This document shows positions 1 to 12,361 of a DNA stretch of 64,000 bases, piece by piece. Each line of letters starts with the position of its first letter. Position 1 is the stretch's first letter. Source of the stretch: Heterotrichella gracilis (taxonomy: Eukaryota; Sar; Xanthophyceae; Tribonematales; Xanthonemataceae); contig JAULBX010026274.1 of NCBI GenBank assembly GCA_032358255.1, forward strand, positions 169,425 to 233,424. The letters are read 5' to 3'. A program made the translations under genes and the position numbers. The notes beneath the pieces were generated by a model. That model did no database searches, was not told the DNA's origin, and saw only the letters and a list, made by a program, of their open reading frames with translations.

Positions 1-52
1 GTCTGGTGTGAAGCATGTCCTCCTGATGGTGTGGCTCCTTCCCTGCCTGCAG

Positions 53-1609
53 GCAAGCACTACTCTGTGAATGTGCCCCTGAAGGATGGCGTGGATGACA
101 CCACCTTCCACAAGCTGTTCAAGCCAATCATGGGCAAGGTCATGGAGATGTTCCAGCCGGGGGCAATTGTGCTGCAGTGCGGTAAGGCCATCTTGTTATC
201 ATTTCAATTTTTTTTGCTATAGTATATTTGGTGGTAACGGGTATTGGGGACACCTCAACATGCGGGGCGGATCCAGATTTACAATACTGGATTTGGAATG
301 CATTTAAAATCTTCAATCACAAGTTGCATGCATGCAGCATGGGAGGTAAAGTAGCATGGGAATTAACCGCAGGTGACAAAAACCATTATTTTTGCAGGCG
401 CTGACTCCCTCGCCAACGACCGCCTGGGCTGCTTCAACCTGTCCCTCAAGGGGCACGCTGAGGCTGTCAAGTACATGAAGAGCTTTGGGGTGCCCATGCT
501 GGTGACGGGGGGCGGCGGCTACACCAAGAACAACGTGGCGCGGTGTTGGACGTACGAGACCGCGGTGCTGCTGGACAGGTGCGCTTGGAAATCCTAGGGT
601 TTACAGCCCTAACGTTGGAAGTATCGAGTCTCCCTGGAGGATGGATGGATGCGGGAGGCTGCGGTGGATTGGTGCTTTGGGATGCTCTGCACCTTGAACC
701 GGAATGTGGCAATGTGCTGGGATCCTAACATCTGCGTATGATACCCTAAGATGTAAGGCCTGAACCGAAAAGGCCGTGGCGTAGTCTTGGACCGATGTCC
801 GGCTTGGAGAGCTTTGTTGCAATCATAAATGCACTCCTTCCAACTCCACGAACCTGTGCACATCCAGGGAGATCCCCAATGAGCTGCCTCCCAATGACTA
901 CCTGGAGTACTACACCCCCAGCTACAAGCTGCACGTGCCTCCCCAGCGCATCATTGAGAACCAAAACACCCGGCTGGATGTGGAGAGGATCAAGCAGCAA
1001 GTGCTAGACAACCTCGCACAGCTGGAGCATGCGCCAAGTACGGACTTCCATCCTAAAACCCTAGCGCAAACCCTCTCCAAAAGCCTTTGGCCAGTAGCGT
1101 TGCCAATCCCTTGCCGTTGGCAACGTGTTGACCTAGCGCAAAACCCTAGCCAGAACGCTTCAGCTGCTGTCGGTTCCAATAGCAGGGTCTGGCCATGCTT
1201 CCCTTGCCACCCACAACCCAGGTGGCATAATAAGAGCAAAATTTGTGGGGAAAAGCCTTTCCTCACAAGTGCGTTTAGTTTTTAGTTTGAAGAGCTATTT
1301 CAGATAACAGAGTCTGTAGTCCTTGTGTTGGGATGCAGCATGACACCCGGTGCCCCTTCCCACCACCGCAAGCTCGCACCTGTGTAAACCCTGGACACTA
1401 ACCCTGAAACAAAAAACAAATCTGTAGTTAATGCCCCCCTCTCCACCTCTTAAGGCGTGCAGATGCGTGAGATGCCCCGCGACTCCTACCTGCCCGAGTG
1501 GGACCTGCCCGAGGAGGAGGACCCCGATGTGCGCCTGGCGCAGTATGCCAAGGAGCACATGGTGGTGCGGGAGGCGGAGCTGTATGAGGAAATGGAGTAT
1601 GGCGGGTGA
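53..1609 (+). CDS. Class I (RPD3-type) histone deacetylase, 5' end outside the window
   Basis: Zinc-dependent deacetylase that removes acetyl groups from histone lysines in nuclear co-repressor complexes. Four exons are in the window: 53-181, 398-578, 868-1037 and 1455-1609, all in phase. Seen in order: [33 protein letters not shown] (substrate-pocket region, with the aspartate of the AD pair that normally binds zinc), [20 protein letters not shown] (glycine-rich loop), then the conserved tail [18 protein letters not shown] and [17 protein letters not shown]. This matches the C-terminal half of RPD3/HDA6-type enzymes; the N-terminal half with the active-site histidine pair lies to the left. 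The last codons read EYGG then TGA at 1607-1609. That stop overlaps a GGGTGAGG string that could act as a 5' splice site, so a further exon cannot be excluded. A decayed copy of the terminal exon follows at 1736-1797. Confidence 0.95.
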
Positions 1610-1735
1610 GGCGGGGAGGGGAGCGGCACAGGAGCAAGGATGCGTGTGAAGCTGGAAAAAGGCCCACCCCTGCAGAACAGTCCCTCTCAAACCCACGCGC
1701 TGTGTAAGGGGATGCTCCGCTTGTGACAGAACATC

Positions 1736-1797
1736 AAGCAGCACATGGTCATGAGAGAGGCGGAGGTGTGGGAGATGGAGTGTGGCGGGTGATGCGG
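1736..1797 (+). repeat. Decayed duplicate of the HDAC terminal exon
   Basis: About 60 bases repeat the end of the HDAC coding region (1550-1614) at a spacing of 186 bases. The copy is preceded by an AG and reads KQHMVMREAEVWEMECGG then TGA, against [19 protein letters not shown] then TGA in the real exon. One codon is missing and several third positions differ. The frame is still open, so it could serve as an alternative last exon, but no in-phase splice from the real exon was found. I read it as a tandem duplication lying in the 3' untranslated region. Confidence 0.8.
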
Positions 1798-1809
1798 TAA
1801 AAGGGGTGT

Positions 1810-2821
1810 CTGCCGCAAGAGCATCGTCGGTTTGAGGGTTGGACACAGGTTGGAATGAGAAGGGGAAAGGGGGGGTCTTCACAGAGTGGGGGGGCAGGGA
1901 GGGGGCAAAATAATGAGGGTGTATTTATATTGCGATTGAAGGGTTGGCGGTTTCTGTAGACTCTGAGTTGTTTACAACTAGCTGACAAATTATTGAATGC
2001 AGTGCTTGGTTGCGAGCTGCCACCATCAGGCTGTCCTTGCATGGATGGGTCAGCCTGAGGCAGCTTTTTACATATGTTGAACCGTTCAATGCTGCATTGC
2101 AGCAAGCGTGCCACCATCAATGCTGGTTTTGTTTGAATTGTGTTTCTGCACCATGATCATGTAATTTAACGGCAAGCTGCTGACTCAATCCATGTCTGGC
2201 AGCCCGGGGCTGAACAATTTAATTTATTGTATTGGCAATGCGTATGAATAAGAGAGAAGAAAGGGCCCTTGGGACACGCAAAGGCGGAGTTAAGGGGCCA
2301 TTGGGTCGCATTGTCACTCACACCTAAGGCTTGACATTGTGACACATTCCTGCTGGCTCACTGAGCAGGACGCTCCGGGTGAGTCATTATTCTGAGGCCT
2401 TCGTTGGATCCATATTTACAAAAGTTGCATGGCACACCAGTACTGCACATGAGTCAGACCGTGTGCTGCCCGAGGCTGTTAAATTGTGATAACTGTTACA
2501 GTCAGTCTCAGAGTGACTCTCACTGAGGGCACTGTGCACACGTAAGCAGTCAAGAGTGGCATACATTTGGTCAAGCTTGTTGAATGTCATTCAACAAGCT
2601 TGACCAAACGTATTACTGCTTTTAACAGCAAATTTGTCAGCCACATGCTGCACCCCCTGTCCGACTCCCTGTGGCGCGCATACATCTTGCCAGGTGCAGT
2701 GCAGGATGACATCCCACTGCTGCCCATAATTCTTGGCATTTTGCCGCATCCAGATGCCTGTTGGTAGAGTGAAACCGCGGCGCGGCCCCTGACCCTGAAA
2801 GGGTGAAATGCCTCCTCGGGC
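1810..2821. other. Convergent intergenic region between HDAC (+) and URB2-like (-)
   Basis: About 1 kb between the 3' ends of two converging genes. No supported coding sequence. It should hold both 3' untranslated regions and polyadenylation sites; TGTAA occurs at about 2160 on the plus strand and its complement TTACA at about 2497. The standout element is the perfect palindrome at 2566-2608. Confidence 0.6.
2566..2608. repeat. Perfect inverted repeat, 21-base arms with a 1-base spacer
   Basis: The left arm (2566-2586, starting TTTGGTCAAGCTTG) is the exact reverse complement of the right arm (2588-2608); only one T lies between them. RNA from either strand could fold into a 21-base-pair hairpin. 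It sits in the shared 3' region of two converging genes, about 215 bases past the URB2-like stop. Confidence 0.95.
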
Positions 2822-5800
2822 TCACACCTTCCCCGTGTACTTGTAGTGCTGCTCGTAGTCCCCCTTGAGATCATCCAGCGCAGCGCTCACTGAGCTGCCC
2901 TCCAAGTGGCCACCCAGGGAAACGTACAAATGCTGGATCTGCAGCAAAGGGTAGAAATGGCTTGGTGCGCTCCATGGACCAGTGTACTTCATGCAATGCC
3001 AATTTACGGTTGCGTATTCTGCCAATGAAAGGGCAGATGTGCGCGCGAACAGGTGATTGAGTGGGTTCGGATGAAGCATGCGCGTGTTACATTGAAAGGG
3101 CTGATACCATTGAAAATATTGTAATGCAATGATGTAGAGATGTTTGCTAAGCTGGGCAATGATTGAAACAGTGTGCCATGCCCGGCATGGTACACTGATA
3201 CAGCCAGGTTAGCAGGCGCCCTTGCAAGGCTTGCGCCGTTGTGTAGCGTATGTTGTCAAGCAACCCCTGTAAATACCATGCTGCCAAACCCGTAGGGTAA
3301 TATTTGATGGTGAAAATCCTGTAGGGTTTGCAGCGCTCACCTCCACCATAGAGCAGGCATCGTAAAGCGCATACACCCCCTGGCGCAGCGCGAGTGAGGA
3401 GGGGCCACTCAGCTTGCCCACCATGCCCTCCTGATCAGCCACATCAGCCAGGCCGTACCCTGCCATCACTGACTCCGCAGGCAGCACTGTGCAAACACAC
3501 AGTTAATTGATTTGAACGAAAACTGAACGGGACTTTTCATTGATTTGATTTGAAAAGGGGATTTCTTATGGTGTGCTATCAACAATGGGGCGGGCTGGAA
3601 AGGTGCAGAGGCAGCGATGGGCAGCGGTGACATGCAGACAAGCAAAGCACAGCAATGTCAAGCACCGTCACAACAAAGATATTAACATTACTAGACCTCC
3701 GAAGATCCATTGATAAGAGGAGAGAACCAAAGAGATGTAGTGGGGGGCCTACCATAGAGAAGCGAGGATGGCCTACAAATCAGACCCACCAAATGGCTGC
3801 TATGCACATTTCAAGAAAGTATACCCTACCCGCAGCCACAAGGTAGTCCGCCACTGTGTGCGTGAGGTAGCGGCCAAGGGTAGACTTGTGGCCCGCCATC
3901 TCCTCGTATACATGCGCCAGACCAGAGGCGCACAGCAGCAGCTGGGGGGCCATGTGGGGGGTGGGGGCGCCGCGCCGCAGCAGCCTGTGTCACAATCTCG
4001 AGGTCGTTGAAGTTTTTTGGTATTTGAATGTCATCGGCGACATGCAAAAGTGGTGGTTGGGCACACAGGTGGATGCAGAGGAGGGGTGGCAGTCAGTATG
4101 ACAGATGCAGACATTGGTTTCAGGGTGTATCTGGCATGCATTTGGCATATGTGACTGTGCCACCCAAACTGGTCTCATGGCTGCCAGCTGTACAGCGTGA
4201 TGATGGTGAAAGCCTGCCCACATTGGTAGGACGTATGCAGCTCCCAAACGTGCGTTGCATGCCAGCCAGGCAGCCGCACACGTCCTCTTAACCCTTCATT
4301 AATGAACACATGGGCACTTCCTTCACACCCTTGCTGCTCCAGCTCCCTCAGTGCTGACATGACCCTACTCCCAAAACCCTAAGGGCATCCTCCACACACC
4401 CTTGCTGCCCAAGCTCCCAGTGCACCAGCGTGGGGTCAAAGGGGTCAACCACCCTTGACCCTACTCTCAAAATCCTAAAGACACCCTTCACGCACCCTTG
4501 CTGCTCCAGCTCCCAGTGCACCAGCGTGTGCAGCAGCGACCGCATGGCGGACCCCATCAGCGCCACCCCGCGGCGCAGCGCAGGGTACTGGTGCCGCGCA
4601 ATGGCGGACAGCGCAGCGCACGCCATGGCAAAGGCGCCCACCAGGCTGGCTGCGGGTGTTACCGAGGCGGTGGGGTCAAAGGGGATGGCGCCGCTGGTGG
4701 GGACTGGGGGTGGGGCGGAGAAGATCTGGGAGATGAAGCCCAGGCAAGCAGCCACCTGTGCATTGGTATGGGTGTTGATTGGTGAGGGTGCAGATTGCTG
4801 ACGTGTAACCTGTGCATGCAGGATCAAGGAAACAATGCAGTACTCAAGCTACAACTACGGTAATAAGGAGACCTGTTCCAGACTACCTCCACAGTATTAT
4901 GCTTCAAGGATGACAACCTGTAAGGTTATACACACGCCGCTGTCATCTAGATGACCAACCCCCGTGGGTACATGCAGGGTTCAGGGTTTGGTGCAATCGT
5001 GCAAGCCCACCTGGTACGAGGGGACCTTGAAGGTTGTTTCCCTGGCCAGCATGGACTCCAGGCACCGCAGGCCAACGCAGGCTGCAGCCGCTGCCACGTC
5101 AGCCTTGGCCCCTGTCTTCTGCCACAGCAGGGGCGCCAGCCCGCCCAAGCTATGCAGCACTGCGGCGACAAACCTGGCTGCCTGCTTGCCTAGCTGCTGC
5201 ACCCTGCCTGACGACTGCGCCACCTGCAACAGCAATTAAAATATAAATAGCAGGGGTATTTAAATTCACTTTGACATAAGAAATTCAAGTTACAGGAAAT
5301 GTTTTAAAGGGAATGTTTTTACAGGAGACTTTGAGACGCTCAAGAGGGAGCCAGCCCAGGCTCATTAGACTGATATGACTAAACTTGAAGTTCCATTTTT
5401 TGTTTTACTGTTGAAATGTTGTAAATTGCGTTGGCTACTGTATGAGAAGCAATTTAAACTTATCAGCAATACCGTATTTTAAAGCATTTCACCAGTATCT
5501 TTTGAACACCCACCTCCAGAGCCACCAGCATGCACTCCAGCTGTGCCAGCAGCGCCTCAGCCTCGGCAGCTGGGTTGGATAGCCGAGCAACCAACTCCTC
5601 ATACAGCTGACCCAACTGCTGCCCGCTGCTGCCCTGCACCAGCGCTGCCAAACTGCGCAGGACTGCCTCCTTGATGCGCGTGTGCTGGCTGCTGGTGGCG
5701 ATTTCTGAATCCCTGGTGAGCAGCGTGGGGATCCCCAGAAGCACCGCAGTGGTCACGCGCTTGGCAGGTGGTGCCTGCGAAGGGAGTGGAAGAAGGTGAA

Positions 5801-8800
5801 CTTATCTCGCCGCCTCTGAGGCATCGATTTGCCAAAAAGTACACATGCAATTGGCCATCGCAAACATGGTCTGGTGGAAGCACTTGATGTCCTACTTGCG
5901 TAAATATAAGCAGGCTGAATGAGGCACATGGCTACGCATCAATGTGATTTCCATGACACACTGCACACCAACCGTGCAGGGCACTTATCGCACAAGGGGT
6001 CTTTTGTCACAGCAAAATCCTCATGATGCGCAATCCCTCCATTCACATACCTGCTGCAAGGGCGCCAGTTCTTTGAGAAGGTCTGCGTGCACTGTGACCA
6101 AGCCCATGTACCCATGTGGGGGCAGGGCCAAGCTGAGCTTGTGAATGGCATGGCATGCTGCCTCCACATACTGGAGCAGCCGCAGGATTTCAAACGCGCC
6201 GAGGCAGCTGCCAGCGCTCCCTGGCTTGGTGGAGGTAGCCAGTTGGTGTATTTGGACCTCCAGCACAGTGACGACACATGCCAGGTGGTCGGTCAAGCGC
6301 TCAACGCTGGGAGGGTGAGCGCCCTGCAGCACAATGCAATGGTAGCCTGTTTTCAATCTGGTGATTTTCCATCTAGATGGCAAATGGTTGCGCTTTTCTA
6401 GTGGAATCTAGTTGAAGGGCACTTTGCTAGATTAGATACCACCTTGAATCATCACAATGGCATCAGACGCTCCATGACATCAGCAATGCATCAAATAAGG
6501 GGCAAAGCCTTGCTTTAGGGTTTATATCTAGGCTTAAAAAGGCACGCATGTGGCGCACCTCTGCCTTCATGCTTCCGCCCCTGCAGTGCCATTGCAGGCA
6601 TCCACCCAGCGCTGCAGCAAGGTGCGCCACAGCCCTGGCAACATCGCTCCCCGCGTTCCTCCCAGGCTCCTGCACCTTCTCCCTGTATTTGTCCATGGCA
6701 GCGCACAGCCTGGCCTCCATTGGCTGGATGTCATAATTGGCCAGTTTTGTCGGAGGTTGGCCGTTTTGGGCAGGCAGGGTGATGATCTCCCTCGATGCCT
6801 TGGCCCCACGAGGACGCTCTCCAGCCTGCAGGCAGGTTGATCACTCGCTGTGAATGTGTTTGCCACAACCGATGCTCGGCAATGGATCCGCGTTTACTAG
6901 ACGCACTTTGATCATTTGCTGTGCATGTGTTTTGCACGACAGGTGCTTGGCGATGGACCAGCGTTACTCAATCATATCACAGGGCGCATCTCTCTCTGCA
7001 CGCACCTGCTTCAACCCTGCCACACATGCAGCTGCCAGCATGGCAACTATGCTGAAGTTGGCATCCGCCAGGGCAAACGCATCAACCTCCTTCCCAAGAT
7101 TGTCCATGAACTGATGGATGTCCGCCGGCAAGAGAACCTTGCCAGAGGGACCCACCGCTGCCAGGGGTGCATTGGCAACCACCACACATGCCAGCTGGCA
7201 TACAAAGGCTGATGCCGCATCGCACAGCTCTGCTGCACTTGCTGCCATCGGGCAGTCCATCAAGCCACTAGCTGCCACCTGTTTGCAGGATTCCAGGGAC
7301 CACGCAAGGAGCTGCCCTGCATGCTGGTTCACACCCTCAAGTGCACTGTGATCCCTGCTTTGCAACAACAGCGCCAGCCGCTGGAAGCACAGTGTGAGGA
7401 CTCCAATGTGCTCTGCTAGATGTGATGTTGGATCCCCAATCTGCTGAGTGAAAGCAACCCGCAGCATGGCCTGCAAACACTGCTGCAGCTGCATTCCATC
7501 CAAAAGCTCCATTGGCACCACCACAGCCTCACTCAGTTGCTGCATTGCTGTCAGAAATGATTGCTTTGAATCTCCAGTAGTGCTGGTGGAAGCTTGCTGA
7601 TGGGATGCTCTCCTGTCCTCAGCCTGCAGAAGTGAGAGGCGCATTCACCTCTCTGGTGCTCTGTGGCAAAGCATGTCTTAATTTAGTGCTATAGCTGCCA
7701 GCATTTGCAATGATGGAAACTCACCATGTGCTGCAAGCACCCCATTTGCTGCTCCACAACTCCCAGAACATCACCATCTTTGGCCTCCAAGCATTTCAGT
7801 AGCACGGACAGCGTTTTGTCCCGTGACACCTTGCCTTTGCCTTTGTGGGCATTTAAATGGCGACTGCATGAAAAGATAGATACGTCAGTTGGATGCAAAA
7901 GGAGGTGCTGTTTCAGTTCAATGTGCAGACAGATATTCATGGCACACTACCAACTGACGCGGAACCAGATAACACCCACCGTGCCGCATCCACCATGCAC
8001 TCTGCCCAGACTGAGCCCACATTGCTCCTGACGGGGACAAGCTCAAAAAGTTGCAGATCCAGCTTTGGATCCCCACAGCTTTCCCCAGCCTTGATGGCCA
8101 TTGTCAGCTTCGCCTGTGTGCAATGTGCCTCGGTTTGAGCCTGGAGAAAGGCATGCTGCATCAACTTACAAGCACAAAACAAGGGAAATACCTGGAGGAA
8201 TGATTTCACTGCATCAGGCTGCATCCATGGCAATAGCACATGGGCTGCTGCAGACCAGGTCCCCCATGATGCCGCAGGATAGGTCTCAGGCGACAAGGTG
8301 GAGACTACCCCGTTCCAGACAGATGGAGATGCTGACCCTTCAGGTGTAAGCACCTCCACATCGGAGGCCACTACAGCTGCAAGTGCCTGCAGCTCGCTTG
8401 TGGTATTCGCAAGGACAGCCGCATCAATCCCCAGCTGCTCTGGCTGTTGCAGGTCGTCCTCGAGGAGTATCAATGGGCAGCAGTACTGCAGGCGTTGGTG
8501 GCGCTCATGCAAAACCTCCATGCGCCTGATAACGGCTGCAGCCAAGACGTATCGCAGGGCATAGACACTTTTGCCCAGTGGCTTGCCCAGTATATGCTGC
8601 GCAAAGCTGAGAAGATCGGGCTGGCTGGCTGGCTGGAACGCTTCCTGTGATTGCAAACACAGACATGGAATCAGTCAGCCTTCAGGCGGAAGGTGAGGCC
8701 GCGCACAAGTTCGTACGACAGCTATGGACCTTTTGAAGAGGTATGCATGGCGTGGTGGTCACTGCTGGTGGATGCATCCCACCTGGTCATGTACCGACTA

Positions 8801-11800
8801 TGCCATTGTATCTATACTTTTCAGGGCTCACCATGGGCGTAAGAGCATCAAAGTAGCCACCTGAAGCAAGCTGCGGGGCACTTTCAGGTCCATCGTTGCT
8901 GTCAGAAATGCCCTGCCCTGGCAGGGGAGAAATCTGCGGCACCATGCCTGCGCATGTAGCGTGCAGCCTGCATAAGAGAACACACCATTCACAAATCAGC
9001 CAGCCTGTAATCGGTGATTGCCAATCAGCGCTGACATGATCCACCATGTCTGGGTGCGCTGCTGCTGAAATTTGGCACTAGCAAATACCTGAGGCTGGCG
9101 TTGTATGCCCTTGTCAGACTGCACAACAGCCCACTCTGCTGGGTGCTCTGGATGCTCACTTGGGCTTCTATGAGCTGCAGCAGAGGTCCAGACAGGCTGG
9201 CAATCATGCTCTCAACAGCAGCTGCCGTCTGGTTTGCAATGCTCAACTCCACATTCAGGCTCTCCAAGCAGTTGCACAAAAGCTCTCCAAGCGATGAGGT
9301 CAGCACCTCCTGCTGATTCTCCAGAAGCTGCACCACCTTTGTGGCTACAAACTGAATGAGGGAGGGCACTTGGCCAGAGGGCACAGCTGCCACCGCCTGA
9401 GCCGGAGGAATATATGTCAGATAAGCTTTGGGTTTCCAGGAGTTGCTAGTAAGAGCGCCCACACACATGGTTTCAATGAACATGCAACAGCATAAAAAAT
9501 TCTGATGCTTGAGGTGTCCCAAACCTTTCTCAGCACCGCGCAAAAGCTTTGATGGCAGATGATGCGACTGAGCGACCCTGGAGCAGCTGAGCTGGCTGCT
9601 GTCAAAGATTGGAGCAGGACTTCGAGCTGCCGGATCTCGCTGTATGCCTCAACCAACTTGGCTGCCATGCACACTGCAGATTCCAACCCACTGTCCTCGC
9701 CACCATTGGCTTCACTGGCTGCCAGCCTTGCAAGTATCCAGAGCTGAGCCAGCTGTGGCTGAATGACCCTGTGTTCCACATCCAAGAGTACGGAAACAGC
9801 CTCAATGGCAGCGACATCGTCAGGCAGCCGCATGGCAGTAGAGGTTGCTGTAACACTGGCCCCTGCCAGTACCTCTTGGAGCAGTGTTGCCAGCACCTGC
9901 TTGTGGATTCCTGCAACGGCCCACATAGGATTGTCACGATTACCCATTCACAAACGACAACGAGCACCAACTTATGCGGCATAAGTTATGCCATTTCAAT
10001 GTGGTAGAGTACATGCAGCAGAAGAATTGTGACAACCTTGTGGATGATTCAGCAATGCAGATGCAGGTTAATGAGTGTGACGTAGCATGACCTGGCCTGA
10101 TCGACTCATGAACACCAAAGTGTGGAATTTGGGCGTACCTTCTGTATCCTCAGTGGGTCGGTATATTCTGTGGGTCAGCACCGCTGATAACAGCTTGGTG
10201 ATCGCGCTGCATGACCACAAAACGTCACTATGGCATTTGGCACAAACAATATCCTTTCATTGGCGCGTTGTATGCCTGGGACGCATCCGGAGGTGGAGCG
10301 AACCTTTCAACCATGTCCGTTTACCTGGCAAAAATCGTGAATGGTATGGTGCTACTGATTTGATGTGCTGTTTTCTGCTTTTTTTGTTTGCGTTCTGTGA
10401 CAGTCTGCTGGAACGTTGCCTTCCCATGGTAAGCATCCATTGCTAGCTGAGCAAGCAAAGTAAAGAAATGGAAATCTGCTGATGTGGTGGTGGGTGTTGC
10501 AATCGCATCCCGATCCTTTACACCCGATCTCGCTGCAGCAATGCTCTCTGCAATACATCATCCACCTGAGGATCTAGGCTATGCCAAGCCATGCCGCCAA
10601 CAACGAAAATCAAATCACACAGTCATACACTACCACTATTGCACGTCAAGTGTACTTCCTTTACATGTTGCGTACCTGATTCAGCAAGCCTTTGTGTTTG
10701 CTTCCAGGCAGCATGGTAGGGCCCAATCAACCAGGCAAGGGCATCCAAGGCAGCTTGCTGGACACTCACATCCAGAAGCAGCCTCTGCAGCGAGTCCAGC
10801 AACTGTGCATGATAGCTTTGCTGCCTGGCTCCCATCTCAGAGGAGCCACCATCTACTGGCGCTGAACTCTTGAAACCTTCGCCTGGCATACTCAAGAGGG
10901 CCAGCTGGGCAAAACCTGCACCCACCTCGTGTGTGTCTACAACCGTGGTGAATGCACTGCATACGTCTATTTATGGATCCTGCAGTAGCCATGGTCCATA
11001 ATGGCATGGAGGATCAGCCAAAGGCCCATTAGCGTCCAATTAAATTTTAGCAGCTGACCCACCTTCAAAATGGCTCTCCTGCAGAAGGACAGCTGATAGG
11101 AGATCTCTGGCCCTTCCTGCCAAATCTGATGTGCATGCAGCACTATTTGCCGGGAAGGCTGCCAGTACCAGTGGCTTGAGCAGTTGGGCATCTGACACTA
11201 GCAAGAACGCTTTCTTCTGATTTGGTTGGGCCAAGCAGGCCGACTGCACACACGCTACCCTTGTCAGCATTTATTCTTGTCAGTTACCCATGTTTGGATT
11301 CTTAACTCCATAACAGTATGGCCATAAGGCGGTGTATGATTATGAATGTATTTCAAACAGGCTACAGATTAGAGATCTTGGATGACAAGGGCAGCATTTC
11401 CATGTGCTATACCTTGATCTGCTGGATGACATACTGCGACAGGGTTTCCCACGCATGCAGATCGCGGCTGTCGGTGCCACATGCCAGCCCCAGGCATGCT
11501 TTGGCCAGCTCCGCATATGCCTCAAGGTTCGGCCGAAATGAAAGGGAAAACTTGGTATGTAGCGTGCGCAGCACTTGCAACATGCTCGCCGCAAGCCCTG
11601 CAGTGGACACAGACGCAATTTGACGCGAATGCAGTTGTCATCTGCAACGCGTTGTGCCATGTTTGCTTCACACCATGCAGGTAGCTGCTGGTATACTTGC
11701 TGGTGGCTACCTTCATTGTTGGTGTTGGAAGAATTTGCTTGAACAGACGCTGAGGCCATGGAGTTGAGGAGCTCCACAGGCGCAGCATAGGAGCTGTCTA

Positions 11801-12361
11801 CCGCTGGCAACTGCAGCAACGATGCCAGCGCGCTCCACAGGCTGGCATCAAGCACTGGAGGCACTGCTTTGCTCTTTGTTTCCGTCTTCCAGCCTTTGGT
11901 GAGGACGCCAATGGCGCAGGTTGCCAGCGCATGTGCATAGTGTGCAACCACGCTGTGTGGCATGGACTCCAGGCTGGCGACATCTACTTGCTGAGATGTT
12001 GCTACTGCATACTGGGGTTTTGCAGCTACATCGAGCGACGTTTGCGCGCCGTTCCATGCCTGGATAGCAGCTGGAATGGCCTCACTCAGCTGCTGAAGGA
12101 TGCTGTACCGGCTGGAGGGAGAGAGAAGACAGCTTGTCAGTCTAGTAGCGTGTATGGAATTCAAAGCTAACTATGACTTCGATCACGTTCAGTATTACCG
12201 TCATGGAGGAGGCACTTGGGGAAAAACCACCACGACAGATGCATGCATGCATGTTTATGCATGCATCATGGGAACTTCACGCTGTATACTTACAGTGCGA
12301 CAGAGGAGTTGACGTCAATCAGCAATCTGATAGCTACGGAAACGTCCATGCCGGTGCCCAT
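2822..12361 (-). CDS. URB2/NPA2-like nucleolar pre-ribosome protein, multi-exon
   Basis: Probable homologue of Urb2/Npa2, a large helical-repeat nucleolar protein needed for early 60S subunit (27S pre-rRNA) assembly. The family is recognised from the C-terminus. Exon 3830-3984 contains ASGLAHVYEEMAGHKSTLGR followed by HTVADYL. Exon 3341-3486 contains LRQGVYALYDACSMVE. Exon 2938-2822 opens IQHLYVSLGG and ends DYEQHYKYTGKV before TGA. Upstream coding blocks, all leucine/alanine-rich and helical, lie near 4496-4800, 4981-5235, 5463-5756, 6050-6320, 6500-6830, 7009-7630, 7937-8650, 9060-9410, 9430-9940, 10640-10930, 11050-11260, 11407-11610 and 11640-12111. The first exon is taken as 12361-12294 because an ATG opens a frame that joins in phase to the next exon across a GTAAGT...CAG intron. 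The 5' end and several middle junctions are uncertain. Product perhaps 1,600-2,000 residues. Confidence 0.72.
4326..4530 (-). repeat. Three tandem copies of a URB2-like exon end plus 5' splice site
   Basis: The segment containing CACCCTTGCTGC(T)CCAGCTCCC (plus strand) begins at 4326, 4397 and 4493. On the coding strand the 4493 copy is the real end of the exon (VHWELEQQGC, with donor GG|GTGCGTG at 4496/4495). The two copies further into the intron keep the same exon-like words (VHWELGQQGC and LRELEQQGC) and decayed donors GG|GTGTGTG and GG|GTGTGAA. Both intervals between copies also carry GACCCTACTC(C/T)CAAAA(C/T)CCTAA. Confidence 0.82.
6837..6967. repeat. Two tandem copies of about 60 bases inside a URB2-like intron
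   Basis: The stretch from GTTGATCACTCGCTGTGAAT (6837-6897) recurs in diverged form at 6908-6967, spacing 71 bases (TTGATCA-TTGCTGTG-ATGTGTTT...ATGCTCGGC/GTGCTTGGC-ATGGA). It lies between the exon that ends near 7009 and the next exon that begins near 6823. No coding meaning is evident. Confidence 0.75.

Noticed and set aside
4326-4530. CRISPR-like or minisatellite array
   Set aside because: Only three diverged units with unequal spacing, and they match an exon end; best explained by border duplication.
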